A stretch of DNA of 64,000 nucleotides from Draconibacterium mangrovi (GTDB taxonomy: Bacteria > Bacteroidota > Bacteroidia > Bacteroidales > Prolixibacteraceae), in NCBI RefSeq assembly GCF_010586825.1, contig NZ_JAAAGB010000002.1, positions 186,001 through 250,000 on the forward strand, written 5' to 3'. The notes under the pieces were generated by a model that was given only the letters and a program-made list of their open reading frames with translations, searched no databases and was not told where the DNA came from. Below, piece after piece: positions 52,088-59,617 of the stretch (its first letter is position 1; the number at the start of each line of letters is the position of its first letter). A program made the position numbers and the translations under genes.

Positions 52088-52618
52088 TTAATTCGAAATT
52101 TTCTGAAAAATATCCCACAATACAATTCCGGCACTTACCGAAATATTGAAAGAATGTTTGGTGCCGTATTGCGGAATTTCAATGCTGCCATCGCAAAGAT
52201 TCACCACACTTTGTTTTACTCCTTTTACTTCGTTGCCAAAAACCAAGGCAACTTTTTCATCATCGGCCGGTTGATAATCGGGAAGCATAATACTGTTTTC
52301 CACTTGTTCAATGGCATAAACTTTAAATCCTTCCTCCTTCAATTTTTTAACCACTTCTTCGGTGTGTTCAAAATATTCCCAGTCAACAGATTTTTCGGCG
52401 TCGAGCGCAGTTTTTCTGATTTCGTTATTGGGAGGTGTGGCTGTAATTCCGCACAGGTAAATTTTATTAATCAGCAAAGCATCCGAGGTGCGGAACACCG
52501 AACCAATGTTGTTGCAGCTTCTTATATTATCAAGCACCACAACAATGGGTGATTTAGTCGATTGTTTGTATTCATCAACGCTTAAACGGCCAAGTTCTAT
52601 ATTTCTGAGTTTGCGCAT
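52088..52618 (-). CDS. TrmH/SpoU-family RNA 2'-O-methyltransferase
   Basis: 176 residues from ATG 52618; the frame opens at 52765 but the added residues translate the intergenic repeat. SPOUT knot motifs are visible: VVLDNIRSCNNIGSVFRTSDA (motif 1), LVFGNEVKGV (motif 2) and IEIPQYGTKHSFNISVSAGIVLWD (motif 3). It methylates 2'-hydroxyl of a tRNA or rRNA base with S-adenosylmethionine. Target not clear from sequence. The gene lies downstream of arginine deiminase with a repeat element between them. Confidence 0.9.
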   Translation of the reverse strand: MRKLRNIELGRLSVDEYKQSTKSPIVVVLDNIRSCNNIGSVFRTSDALLINKIYLCGITATPPNNEIRKTALDAEKSVDWEYFEHTEEVVKKLKEEGFKVYAIEQVENSIMLPDYQPADDEKVALVFGNEVKGVKQSVVNLCDGSIEIPQYGTKHSFNISVSAGIVLWDIFQKISN

Positions 52619-52644
52619 AAATCCTTTCTTTTCAATCTTACAAT

Positions 52645-52735
52645 TCCCCCAGGCTTTGCCATGGGGTTCCACTTCTTCTCCCCGCTGAGGGGAGATGTCA
52701 TACGTCAACCGGCGGATGACAGAGGGGTGAAATAA
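52645..52735. repeat. CTCCCC-hairpin repeat element
   Basis: Contains TCCCCGCTGAGGGGA hairpin, CCATGGGG and CCGGCGGATGACAGAGGGGTGAAA words. It separates the methyltransferase and arginine deiminase genes and explains the false N-terminal extension of the former. Confidence 0.6.
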
Positions 52736-52766
52736 AGAAAATACCTGAATTTTCTTTATTAGCATT

Positions 52767-54026
52767 TTACCAGTTCACTGCTGCTCGTCTGAATGGTTGC
52801 GACATACAACGTGCACCGCCACCACCGCGTGCCAGTTCCGATCCGGCAATGGTTATCACACATTTTTTGTAATCGTCAACCGATGTTTTTCCGGCTATAA
52901 TGTCGGTGGCTGCAACTACTTCGTAACCGTTTTTGTTCAGCTCTTCAATGGTATGAACGTTGCGTTGGTAACCAATTATTTTTCCCGGAGCAAAAGCCAA
53001 AAAATTAGCACCGCTGTGCCATTGTTCGCGTTCCTGGATCCATTCGTCGCTGTTGCCGCCACACGAAATCGGTTTTAAATCCATGCCCAGCTTTTTCAAT
53101 GCTTTCGGCAGATTTGGCATTTCTTCAATCCTGCTAACTTCGCCTTTTTCAATTTCAATGTGTATGGTTTTAAAACGGCTCATTCCGAAAATTACTGGCG
53201 GATAAACCATACATTCATCGGTGTTCAGAAAAGTGAAAACCATGTCGAGGTGAATAAATGACTCGGGTGTTTCTGGTAGTTCCTGAACGATAATATGTTG
53301 TTTTTCTTTTTTGTTCTTTTTAATGTTTTCGATGATAAAATCAATTCCCTGCGTGCTGGTTCTAACTCCGGTACCGATAACAAAAATATCGTCGCGGGCA
53401 ATTTGCACATCACCACCTTCTACCATCGATTTTCGATCCACCATAATGTTTGCCTCCGGTTTTGCCGGATTCAAAACATGGCTTTCAATAGCGGGGTGAT
53501 ACTTGTAAATGGCCTCCATAATCAGCGATTCACGTTCACGTACCGGATTTGCCATTTTGCCAATAAGCATATTGTCGTTCATTGCCATTGCCGAGTCGCG
53601 CGTAAAAAACAGGTTGTGCAACGGCCGTAGCAAAAAACGTTCGTTGCTCAGGTAGTTGGTCAGGTTATTTTTCTCCAGCACCACTCCTTCAATCAACATG
53701 GTTGCCAGTGTCTTCGCATCGGTATCAAGCATTTGCTGGCACGAATCGATGTATTCGGTCATGCAGATTTCATTCAGCAGCTCTTTTCTAACTGTCTCAA
53801 TCGCCAGAATTTCGGACAGCAACTCTTTCACCTGGTAAACCTTCGATACTTTTTTAAGTACACCTTCAAACTGGGCATATTCGGTCGAGGCAATCGACAA
53901 ATTTAAAATGTCGCTGTACAGCGCACGCTCGGCATTTGCCGGAGTCATGTTTTCAACTTCCGAACCCGGAGTGTGGATAATTACGCCTTCCAGTTGGCCA
54001 ATTTCTGAATGAACCGATGTTTGCAT
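52767..54026 (-). CDS. arcA: Arginine deiminase
   Basis: 419 residues. The family residues are in place: LFFTRDSAM, the EGGDV motif, IHLDMVFTF (catalytic His) and the C-terminal GGGGARCMSQPFRR with nucleophile Cys407. It hydrolyses arginine to citrulline and ammonia. arcB, arcC and arcD are not near, so the role may be ammonia supply or arginine turnover rather than the full ATP-forming pathway. A minus-strand promoter box lies 30 bases upstream. Confidence 0.92.
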   Translation of the reverse strand: MQTSVHSEIGQLEGVIIHTPGSEVENMTPANAERALYSDILNLSIASTEYAQFEGVLKKVSKVYQVKELLSEILAIETVRKELLNEICMTEYIDSCQQMLDTDAKTLATMLIEGVVLEKNNLTNYLSNERFLLRPLHNLFFTRDSAMAMNDNMLIGKMANPVRERESLIMEAIYKYHPAIESHVLNPAKPEANIMVDRKSMVEGGDVQIARDDIFVIGTGVRTSTQGIDFIIENIKKNKKEKQHIIVQELPETPESFIHLDMVFTFLNTDECMVYPPVIFGMSRFKTIHIEIEKGEVSRIEEMPNLPKALKKLGMDLKPISCGGNSDEWIQEREQWHSGANFLAFAPGKIIGYQRNVHTIEELNKNGYEVVAATDIIAGKTSVDDYKKCVITIAGSELARGGGGARCMSQPFRRAAVNW

Positions 54027-54055
54027 AATCGCGTATAATCTTTTGTTTTCGGAAC

Positions 54056-54063
54056 CAAAGATA
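54056..54063 (-). promoter_or_regulatory. arcA promoter -7 box
   Basis: TATCTTTG on the minus strand, exact TAnnTTTG, 30 bases before the ATG. Confidence 0.6.
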
Positions 54064-54133
54064 TAAACTTTGCATGGTCCGTAATTGATTAACGAATATT
54101 TCGTTCTACTTTTATGTTGTTAAAAATATTTTA

Positions 54134-54718
54134 ATGAAGAGGTTTGTTTTTATACTGTTTTTAATGTTGGGAGCATTGCTGACCGGGGCGCAGGAAACCG
54201 ATTCTTCTGAGGTACATATGGGGTATATTCAGGATGGCGATACCATTATTTTTAAGAACATAAAAGAGATACCTGTTTTTCCGGATCGTGAGTTTAGAAA
54301 CAATCGGGAATACCGGCGTTATACACGTTACATACAAAAAGTGAAAAAGGTGTATCCGCTGGCTGTTGAGGCGCGCGAATTGTTGAACGAATACGAGCCC
54401 GAATACTATGCTTTGGAAACGCAAAAAGAACAGCGAAAATTGATGAAGCAGTTAGAAAAAGAACTGCTGGATAAACACAAAAATGAGCTGAAAACTTGGT
54501 CGATTTCGGATGGGCGGATTTTACTGAAACTTATCAATCGCGAAACGGAGCGAACGCCATACAGTCTGATAAAAGATTTCAGGGGAGGATTTAGCGCTAC
54601 TTTCTGGCAGGGAATTGCCAAACTTTTCCGAAATGATTTAAAAGCCGGTTACGATCCTGATGAAGAAGACCAGGTGCTGGAAGAAATTGTTACATTAATT
54701 GAATTAGGATATTTGTAG
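54134..54718 (+). CDS. DUF4294 domain protein, exported
   Basis: 194 residues with a signal peptide (MKRFVFILFLMLGALLTGA, then QETDSS). The family core is YTRYIQKVKKVYPLAVEARELLNEYE, LLDKHKNELKTWSISDGRILLKLINRETE and GGFSATFWQGIAKLF, as in DUF4294 of Bacteroidota. Function unknown; probably periplasmic. One base from thpR, so translationally coupled with it (TAG-C-ATG arrangement). Confidence 0.88.
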   Translation: MKRFVFILFLMLGALLTGAQETDSSEVHMGYIQDGDTIIFKNIKEIPVFPDREFRNNREYRRYTRYIQKVKKVYPLAVEARELLNEYEPEYYALETQKEQRKLMKQLEKELLDKHKNELKTWSISDGRILLKLINRETERTPYSLIKDFRGGFSATFWQGIAKLFRNDLKAGYDPDEEDQVLEEIVTLIELGYL

Positions 54719-54719
54719 C

Positions 54720-55286
54720 ATGCGAGACCACATCAGAACTTTTATTGCCATAAAATTTACTCCGAACAAGGAAGTACTGAAACTGCTGCAACATTTTAAA
54801 AACAGGTTTTCCGGCGACCGGATAAACTGGGTTGATACTGAAAGTTTTCATTTAACCCTGCGTTTTATCGGCAACACAACACGCGGGCAACTGTATGAAT
54901 TGGTCGATCGGTTGGAGGAGTTATTTTCTGAAAAACCGAAATTTGAACTCACCCTTAAAGGAACGGGTTATTTTAAAAGCAAAAACCAGCCGCGTGTTTT
55001 GTTTATTAAACTCAACGAATCGGAGGAGTTGTTGCAATTGGTGCCGGAAATCGAGGAGCAGGTGTCTGTCTGTGGTTTCGATAGCGAGCAAAAAGCTTTC
55101 AGACCCCACTTAACGTTAGGCCGCATAAAATCGGTTGAGAACAGAGCCCGGTTTTTCTCTCTGTTAGATGAAATGCCCATGGCTGAATACCAGAAAATTG
55201 AAGTGAAAGAAATAATATTATTTCAGAGCATATTAAAACAAACCGGCCCCGAATACAGGCCAATAAAAACATTTCCGTTAAAATGA
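54720..55286 (+). CDS. thpR: RNA 2',3'-cyclic phosphodiesterase (2'-5' RNA ligase family)
   Basis: 188 residues with the two HxTx motifs: FHLTLRFIG (H44-T46) and FRPHLTLGRI (H130-T132), the hallmark of the LigT/2H phosphoesterase fold. The family hydrolyses 2',3'-cyclic phosphates or ligates 2'-5'. It lies between DUF4294 and the ABM protein in a tight three-gene cluster. Confidence 0.92.
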   Translation: MRDHIRTFIAIKFTPNKEVLKLLQHFKNRFSGDRINWVDTESFHLTLRFIGNTTRGQLYELVDRLEELFSEKPKFELTLKGTGYFKSKNQPRVLFIKLNESEELLQLVPEIEEQVSVCGFDSEQKAFRPHLTLGRIKSVENRARFFSLLDEMPMAEYQKIEVKEIILFQSILKQTGPEYRPIKTFPLK

Positions 55287-55594
55287 TTGCCAATACACCA
55301 AAACCACCATACTACGCAGTGATTTTTACCACAGAGCGCACCACTATTGATGAAGGTTACGCAGAAATGGCGCAACAAATGCTGGAGCTGGCTCAACAAC
55401 AGCACGGATTTTTAGGAGAAGAATCAGCTCGTGACGGGTTGGGAATAACCGTTTCGTACTGGGAAAGCCTGGAAGCGATTCAAAACTGGAAAAACAATGC
55501 CCAACATTTGCAGGCACAAAAACTGGGAAAAGAAAAATGGTATAAAAAGTACAAGCTACGAGTTGCCCGGGTTGAGCGAGATGCGGAATTTTGA
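55283..55594 (+). CDS. Antibiotic biosynthesis monooxygenase (ABM)-like protein
   Basis: 103 residues; a ferredoxin-like fold with YYAVIFTTERT, HGFLGEESARDGLGITVSYWESLEAIQNWKNN (family hallmark, W and N-x-x-H). ATGA overlap with thpR shows coupling. These small dimeric proteins include oxygenases and heme degraders, but many are of unknown role; residues needed for oxygenase activity cannot be judged here. Confidence 0.85.
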   Translation: MIANTPKPPYYAVIFTTERTTIDEGYAEMAQQMLELAQQQHGFLGEESARDGLGITVSYWESLEAIQNWKNNAQHLQAQKLGKEKWYKKYKLRVARVERDAEF

Positions 55595-55599
55595 ATGCG

Positions 55600-55682
55600 A
55601 GAATGTTCTAATGCAGAAATGCTTAACAGAATACTGGATTCTTGAGGCTGGATACTGAAAACTGCGACTGGTAACTGCGACG
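55600..55682. repeat. Degenerate word repeat (ACTGGATT, GGATACTG, GCGACTGG)
   Basis: Non-coding between two convergent genes, built of variants of TACTGGAT and ACTGCGACTGG. Similar to 38400-38574. Confidence 0.5.
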
Positions 55683-55690
55683 GAAAAGTT

Positions 55691-57115
55691 TTACTTTCCA
55701 TTGCCTTTTATACTAACCAGAATGGTGTAAATCAGGATTTTAAAATCGATGTATAAGGAAATGTTTTTCAGGTACATCATGTCGTAGGTTAAACGTTCCA
55801 GCATTTCATCAATATTCGATGCATAACCACATTTTACCTGCCCCCAAGAAGTTATTCCCGGACGCAGTTTATGTAAATGGGTGTAATGCGGCGCCCGCTT
55901 AATTATTTGTTTAATGTAGTATTCGCGCTCGGGACGTGGCCCTACCAACGACATGGTTCCCATTATTACATTAAAAAACTGTGGAATTTCATCGAGATGT
56001 GTTTTCCGAAGAAAACGACCAATTGGCGTTATCCGTGTATCGTTTTCCGACGACAAGGCTGGCGAGCCATTTTCTGCTCCGTCAACCATACTTCGCAACT
56101 TGTAAATATAGAATGGTTTGCCATATCGGCCTATGCGTTCTTGTTTGTAAATGATTGGCCCCTTTGATGTTGTTTTAATGATAAACGCCAGCACAATAAA
56201 TACCGGGAAAAACAGAATGAGTGCGATAACTGAAAATAAAACATCCAACAAACGTTTCATATTTTCCTGCCAGCCGGGCATTAATCCGTTGCTGATCTTT
56301 ATCAGCGGACTACCAAAAATGGTATTGGCTTTTGTAATGCCCGAAAGCAAATCATACAAATCGGGGATTCCCCAAATAGTAATTTGCCTGTTTTCTATAA
56401 TCGTAAGTATTTCACTCAGTTTATCGTGCTCGCTTGTTTCCAGTGCCAGAATAACTTCTTCAATTTGCTCTTTATCAAGAATGGTGAGAATGTCTTTTAT
56501 ATGGCCAAGCATAGGCAACTGCTCGTCTAAAACGGAGTCGCTGTTCTCATCCAATTCAATAAAACCAACAAACTTATTTCCGGCCGGCCTAAACTGGTTC
56601 AACATTTCGTTATATACCTTTAGCGCTTTCTCGTTACTTCCAATAATTAACGTGTTAAAACCAATTTTGCGCTGGTGTATTTTATGAATGGTTTGTGTGG
56701 TCAGTATCAGGCGGAAAATATAGGTGAGCGAAAAATGCAAGCCAAACAGCGTGAACACCAGGTTGTAGTAGTTTTTATACGATCCAATCCAGTCGTCAAG
56801 TAAAAAGGCAAAGAAAATGATCACGACTCCAACTATCGAGGTAAAGAAGGTTTGCCCCAGTTCAAGCAGTCGCGACCGGCGATAAATATTGTTGTAAAAT
56901 CCAACAATGTAATAAAAGGTAATCCAAAAAGCAGGGATGATGATCAAGCCTAAATAGAACTGCGGCGTGAGTTCAAACGGAACATCCCAGCCGTTAAAAT
57001 ACTGGGGTTCAATAATTTCTTTTCGGTACACAAAAAAAGCAGCCCAGGCAAGTGCTGCAGCAAAAAAATCGAAAAATAAATATTTGGCTGTTTGCCGCGA
57101 TTTATTCATTAACAA
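55691..57115 (-). CDS. Undecaprenyl-phosphate sugar phosphotransferase (WcaJ/WbaP type)
   Basis: 474 residues. Four to five N-terminal membrane helices, a Rossmann-like middle domain (about 155-260, NTLIIGSNEKALKVYNEML) and the C-terminal bacterial sugar transferase domain: KRLLDVLFSVIALILFFPVF, GPIIYKQERIG, YKLRSMVDGA, RKTHLDEIPQFFNV, SLVGPRPERE and RPGITSWGQVKCGYAS. It starts capsule or exopolysaccharide repeat synthesis by putting a sugar-1-phosphate on undecaprenyl phosphate at the inner membrane. No other polysaccharide gene is beside it apart from the next gene, which is Gfo/Idh-like. Confidence 0.93.
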   Translation of the reverse strand: MLMNKSRQTAKYLFFDFFAAALAWAAFFVYRKEIIEPQYFNGWDVPFELTPQFYLGLIIIPAFWITFYYIVGFYNNIYRRSRLLELGQTFFTSIVGVVIIFFAFLLDDWIGSYKNYYNLVFTLFGLHFSLTYIFRLILTTQTIHKIHQRKIGFNTLIIGSNEKALKVYNEMLNQFRPAGNKFVGFIELDENSDSVLDEQLPMLGHIKDILTILDKEQIEEVILALETSEHDKLSEILTIIENRQITIWGIPDLYDLLSGITKANTIFGSPLIKISNGLMPGWQENMKRLLDVLFSVIALILFFPVFIVLAFIIKTTSKGPIIYKQERIGRYGKPFYIYKLRSMVDGAENGSPALSSENDTRITPIGRFLRKTHLDEIPQFFNVIMGTMSLVGPRPEREYYIKQIIKRAPHYTHLHKLRPGITSWGQVKCGYASNIDEMLERLTYDMMYLKNISLYIDFKILIYTILVSIKGNGK

Positions 57116-57200
57116 GTGATTAAGTCAGGTCGTTTATCGTGTCAATATTCAAACGGCCTGTAGCGCAAATTGTTGCTGTAAAAGTAGTTTTTTGTTGCTA

Positions 57201-58064
57201 TTAATGAATAGAAAACTGCGCGATCTTTTTGTTGATCTTTTGGGCCACGTGCATGGCAATTAAATAATCATCCAGTGTCGATATTTTTTTGATCTTTCCT
57301 TCAATTGCCTGAATGAAAATATCCAGCTCATTAACTATACAATCGTTGTCAAATTCAATAGGTTCATTATCGGACAAAAACTTTTCTTTGCTGAAATTGA
57401 ATGTAGCAAACTGGTTGTCGGAATAAATTCTGACTTTAAAATTCTTCAGCGATTCCAGTTTCCCAAAATTTAGGTTAACCACCGAAGCATCTCCAAATTC
57501 AAGCCGAACGTTGGTGAATTTCGAGTTGTTATATCCCGGGAAAGTAACGGCGCCAATTTTTTTCGGAGAAATACCCGTAATATTCAATAGCATGAGCAAC
57601 ATGGGGTACAGCGATTTCCTTTCGGTTACATTGTACTCGAAATTGGAATAATCGATAAAAGCCGGCGTTTTAATGTTTTTGTTTGCCCACTGAATGGCCG
57701 GTGAAAAATAATATGGATTGGTAACCTGTACCACTGATCGCGACTCGTTGATAAGCTTATTCAGCTCAGTACACTCATCAATAGTGAGATCGGGATATTC
57801 AACGCAAAATATGTGTTTCGATTTTTTTACAATATCACGCATAAACTTAAATGGCATGGGTGTTGAGTTGTCCATGATAATCAGATCGGCACGTTCAATT
57901 AATTCAACGCGGTTAAATTCCGGAATGGAATAATGAAAACCGGTCAACTCTTCGCTCGATCCAACAGATGCTTTCCCAATAATATTGATTTGGGCGTTTT
58001 TCTTGATCTCCAGTACAAATGGCTCAAGAATTTTAGTGTTCCCGATTAATCCAACATTCAGCAT
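57201..58064 (-). CDS. Gfo/Idh/MocA-like protein with altered catalytic motif
   Basis: 287 residues, short for the family. The N-terminus MLNVGLIGNTKILEPFV is a Rossmann strand but has GxxGN in place of GxGxxG. HIFCVEYPDLTIDECTEL aligns with the family EKP motif, yet has Tyr in place of the catalytic Lys. The C-terminal half, LDIFIQAIEGKIKKISTLDDYLIAMHVAQKI, resembles Gfo/Idh. So it may bind a nucleotide or sugar without redox activity. It precedes the sugar transferase on the same strand (85-base gap), suggesting a role in polysaccharide synthesis. Function not assigned. Confidence 0.65.
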   Translation of the reverse strand: MLNVGLIGNTKILEPFVLEIKKNAQINIIGKASVGSSEELTGFHYSIPEFNRVELIERADLIIMDNSTPMPFKFMRDIVKKSKHIFCVEYPDLTIDECTELNKLINESRSVVQVTNPYYFSPAIQWANKNIKTPAFIDYSNFEYNVTERKSLYPMLLMLLNITGISPKKIGAVTFPGYNNSKFTNVRLEFGDASVVNLNFGKLESLKNFKVRIYSDNQFATFNFSKEKFLSDNEPIEFDNDCIVNELDIFIQAIEGKIKKISTLDDYLIAMHVAQKINKKIAQFSIH

Positions 58065-58092
58065 AATGAGCTATTTAAAATGGTTTTAAATG

Positions 58093-58100
58093 CAAATATA
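58093..58100 (-). promoter_or_regulatory. Promoter -7 box of the Gfo/Idh-like gene
   Basis: TATATTTG on the minus strand, exact TAnnTTTG, about 28 bases before the ATG. Confidence 0.55.
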
Positions 58101-58202
58101 GAATACAGCCCAACATCTTTTATTAGAGCTGGTGTTAATTTATCAACGTTAAATGTTAATATTCATTATGTGTAGCAACTGTTGTTGGTAAGTATATTCG
58201 AT

Positions 58203-58210
58203 TAATTTTG
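58203..58210 (+). promoter_or_regulatory. pcm promoter -7 box
   Basis: TAATTTTG, exact TAnnTTTG, 20 bases before the ATG. Confidence 0.6.
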
Positions 58211-58229
58211 TGACTATAGCAACGTAAAA

Positions 58230-58880
58230 ATGATAAACGAAACATCGCGACATAAAGGCCTGCGCAAGCGTTTGGTTGAAGGTCTGAAAGTAAAGGGTAT
58301 CCGAAATCCTTCGGTTTTGGAAGCTATTGGCAATGTGCCGCGCCATTTGTTTATGGACAGTAGTTTTATAAATTTTGCATACAAAGATCAGGCATTTCCC
58401 ATTGGCGCCGGACAAACCATTTCACAACCTTATACAGTAGGTTTTCAAACCCAGCTGCTTGATGTGCAAAAGGGCGAAAAAATTCTGGAAGTAGGAACCG
58501 GATCGGGTTACCAGGCAGCCGTTTTGGTTGAAATGGGAGCAAAGGTTTTCACCATCGAACGGCAAAAAGAGTTGTACGCCAAAACACATAAGTTCTTACC
58601 GTCGATTGGTTATAAACCGGCCTGCTTTTTTGGCGACGGTTATAAAGGATTGCCCGATTTTGCACCTTTCGATAAAATTCTGGTTACTGCCGGAGCTCCA
58701 TTGGTGCCGCCCGAATTAAAAATGCAACTGAAAATTGGAGGGAAACTTGTTGTGCCGGTTGGTAGCGATAAACACCAGGATATGTGCGAAATTGTACGTA
58801 CCGGCGAAAATGATTTCAAAATGAAAAAACATGGAGGCTTTGTTTTTGTTCCTCTCTTAAAAGGAACCGTAAATTTCTGA
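58230..58880 (+). CDS. pcm: Protein-L-isoaspartate O-methyltransferase
   Basis: 216 residues. RKRLVEGLKVKGIRNPSVLEAIGNVPRHLFMD, then FPIGAGQTISQPYTVGFQT and the SAM-binding ILEVGTGSGYQAAVL, and C-terminal LVTAGAPLVPPELKMQLKIGGKLVVPVG are the PCMT signature (family hallmark in outline). It methylates isoaspartyl sites to allow repair of aged proteins in the cytosol. The next gene starts 3 bases after its stop, so they are co-transcribed. Confidence 0.94.
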   Translation: MINETSRHKGLRKRLVEGLKVKGIRNPSVLEAIGNVPRHLFMDSSFINFAYKDQAFPIGAGQTISQPYTVGFQTQLLDVQKGEKILEVGTGSGYQAAVLVEMGAKVFTIERQKELYAKTHKFLPSIGYKPACFFGDGYKGLPDFAPFDKILVTAGAPLVPPELKMQLKIGGKLVVPVGSDKHQDMCEIVRTGENDFKMKKHGGFVFVPLLKGTVNF

Positions 58881-58883
58881 TAA

Positions 58884-59525
58884 ATGATAAAAGTTAAAAA
58901 GTTTGTAGTAAACCCACTGAGCCAGAATAGCCTGGTTTTAAGCGACGAAGAAACAAAAGAATGTGTACTTATCGACCCCGGGTTTTATTACGGAGAAGAG
59001 CAGGATGAAGTAAAATATTACATTGAAAGAAACGAGCTGAAACCGGTAAAAATAATTAATACGCATTGCCATTTCGACCATATTATGGGTGTTGATTTTA
59101 TACGCGATGAATACAAAATTCCGTTTTTGGCACATGCCGATGATGCCTTTTGGGTAGATCGGGCTGTTGATCAGGGGAAAATGTATAATTTCGAAATGCA
59201 GCCGGTAAAACCCATCGATGAATTTATTGAAGAGGGACAGACGATTAAGTTTGGTGAAGCAAGTCTCGAGGTTATTCACGTTCCGGGGCACGCTCCGGGG
59301 CATGTAGTTTTTTACAGTAAAAACGACAAGCTGTTAATTGCCGGAGATGTAATATTTTATGGAAGCATCGGACGAACTGATCTGCCCGGTGGCGATTTTG
59401 ATACCCTGATAACCAACATTAAAGAAAAACTATTTCCACTTCCAAACGATACAAAAGTGTACTGTGGCCACGGCCCGGAAACCACACTTGGCTTTGAAAA
59501 AGAGAATAATCCGTTTTTAACCTGA
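58884..59525 (+). CDS. MBL-fold metallo-hydrolase (glyoxalase II-like)
   Basis: 213 residues. The zinc ligands are in NTHCHFDHIMG (H-x-H-x-D-H), VPGHAPGHVVFY, AGDVIFYGSIGRTDLPGGDFDTL and YCGHGPETTLG. This is the common small MBL hydrolase of the glyoxalase II group. Substrate is not sure; thioester or lactone hydrolysis is likely. Coupled to pcm with a 3-base gap. Confidence 0.9.
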   Translation: MIKVKKFVVNPLSQNSLVLSDEETKECVLIDPGFYYGEEQDEVKYYIERNELKPVKIINTHCHFDHIMGVDFIRDEYKIPFLAHADDAFWVDRAVDQGKMYNFEMQPVKPIDEFIEEGQTIKFGEASLEVIHVPGHAPGHVVFYSKNDKLLIAGDVIFYGSIGRTDLPGGDFDTLITNIKEKLFPLPNDTKVYCGHGPETTLGFEKENNPFLT

Positions 59526-59578
59526 AACTAAACGCTTTAAAATTGTTTAAAGTCATGTTTTAAAATCCGTTCAGTTTA

Positions 59579-59586
59579 TATACTTG
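59579..59586 (+). promoter_or_regulatory. Candidate gcvP promoter -7 box
   Basis: TATACTTG, one mismatch from TAnnTTTG, 32 bases before the ATG. Confidence 0.45.
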
Positions 59587-59617
59587 CAGAAAAATTCACT
59601 ATAAATAAATATTTCGA

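Noticed and set aside
52619-52765. N-terminal extension of the TrmH-type methyltransferase
   Set aside because: It translates a palindromic intergenic repeat; the SPOUT protein starts at 52618.
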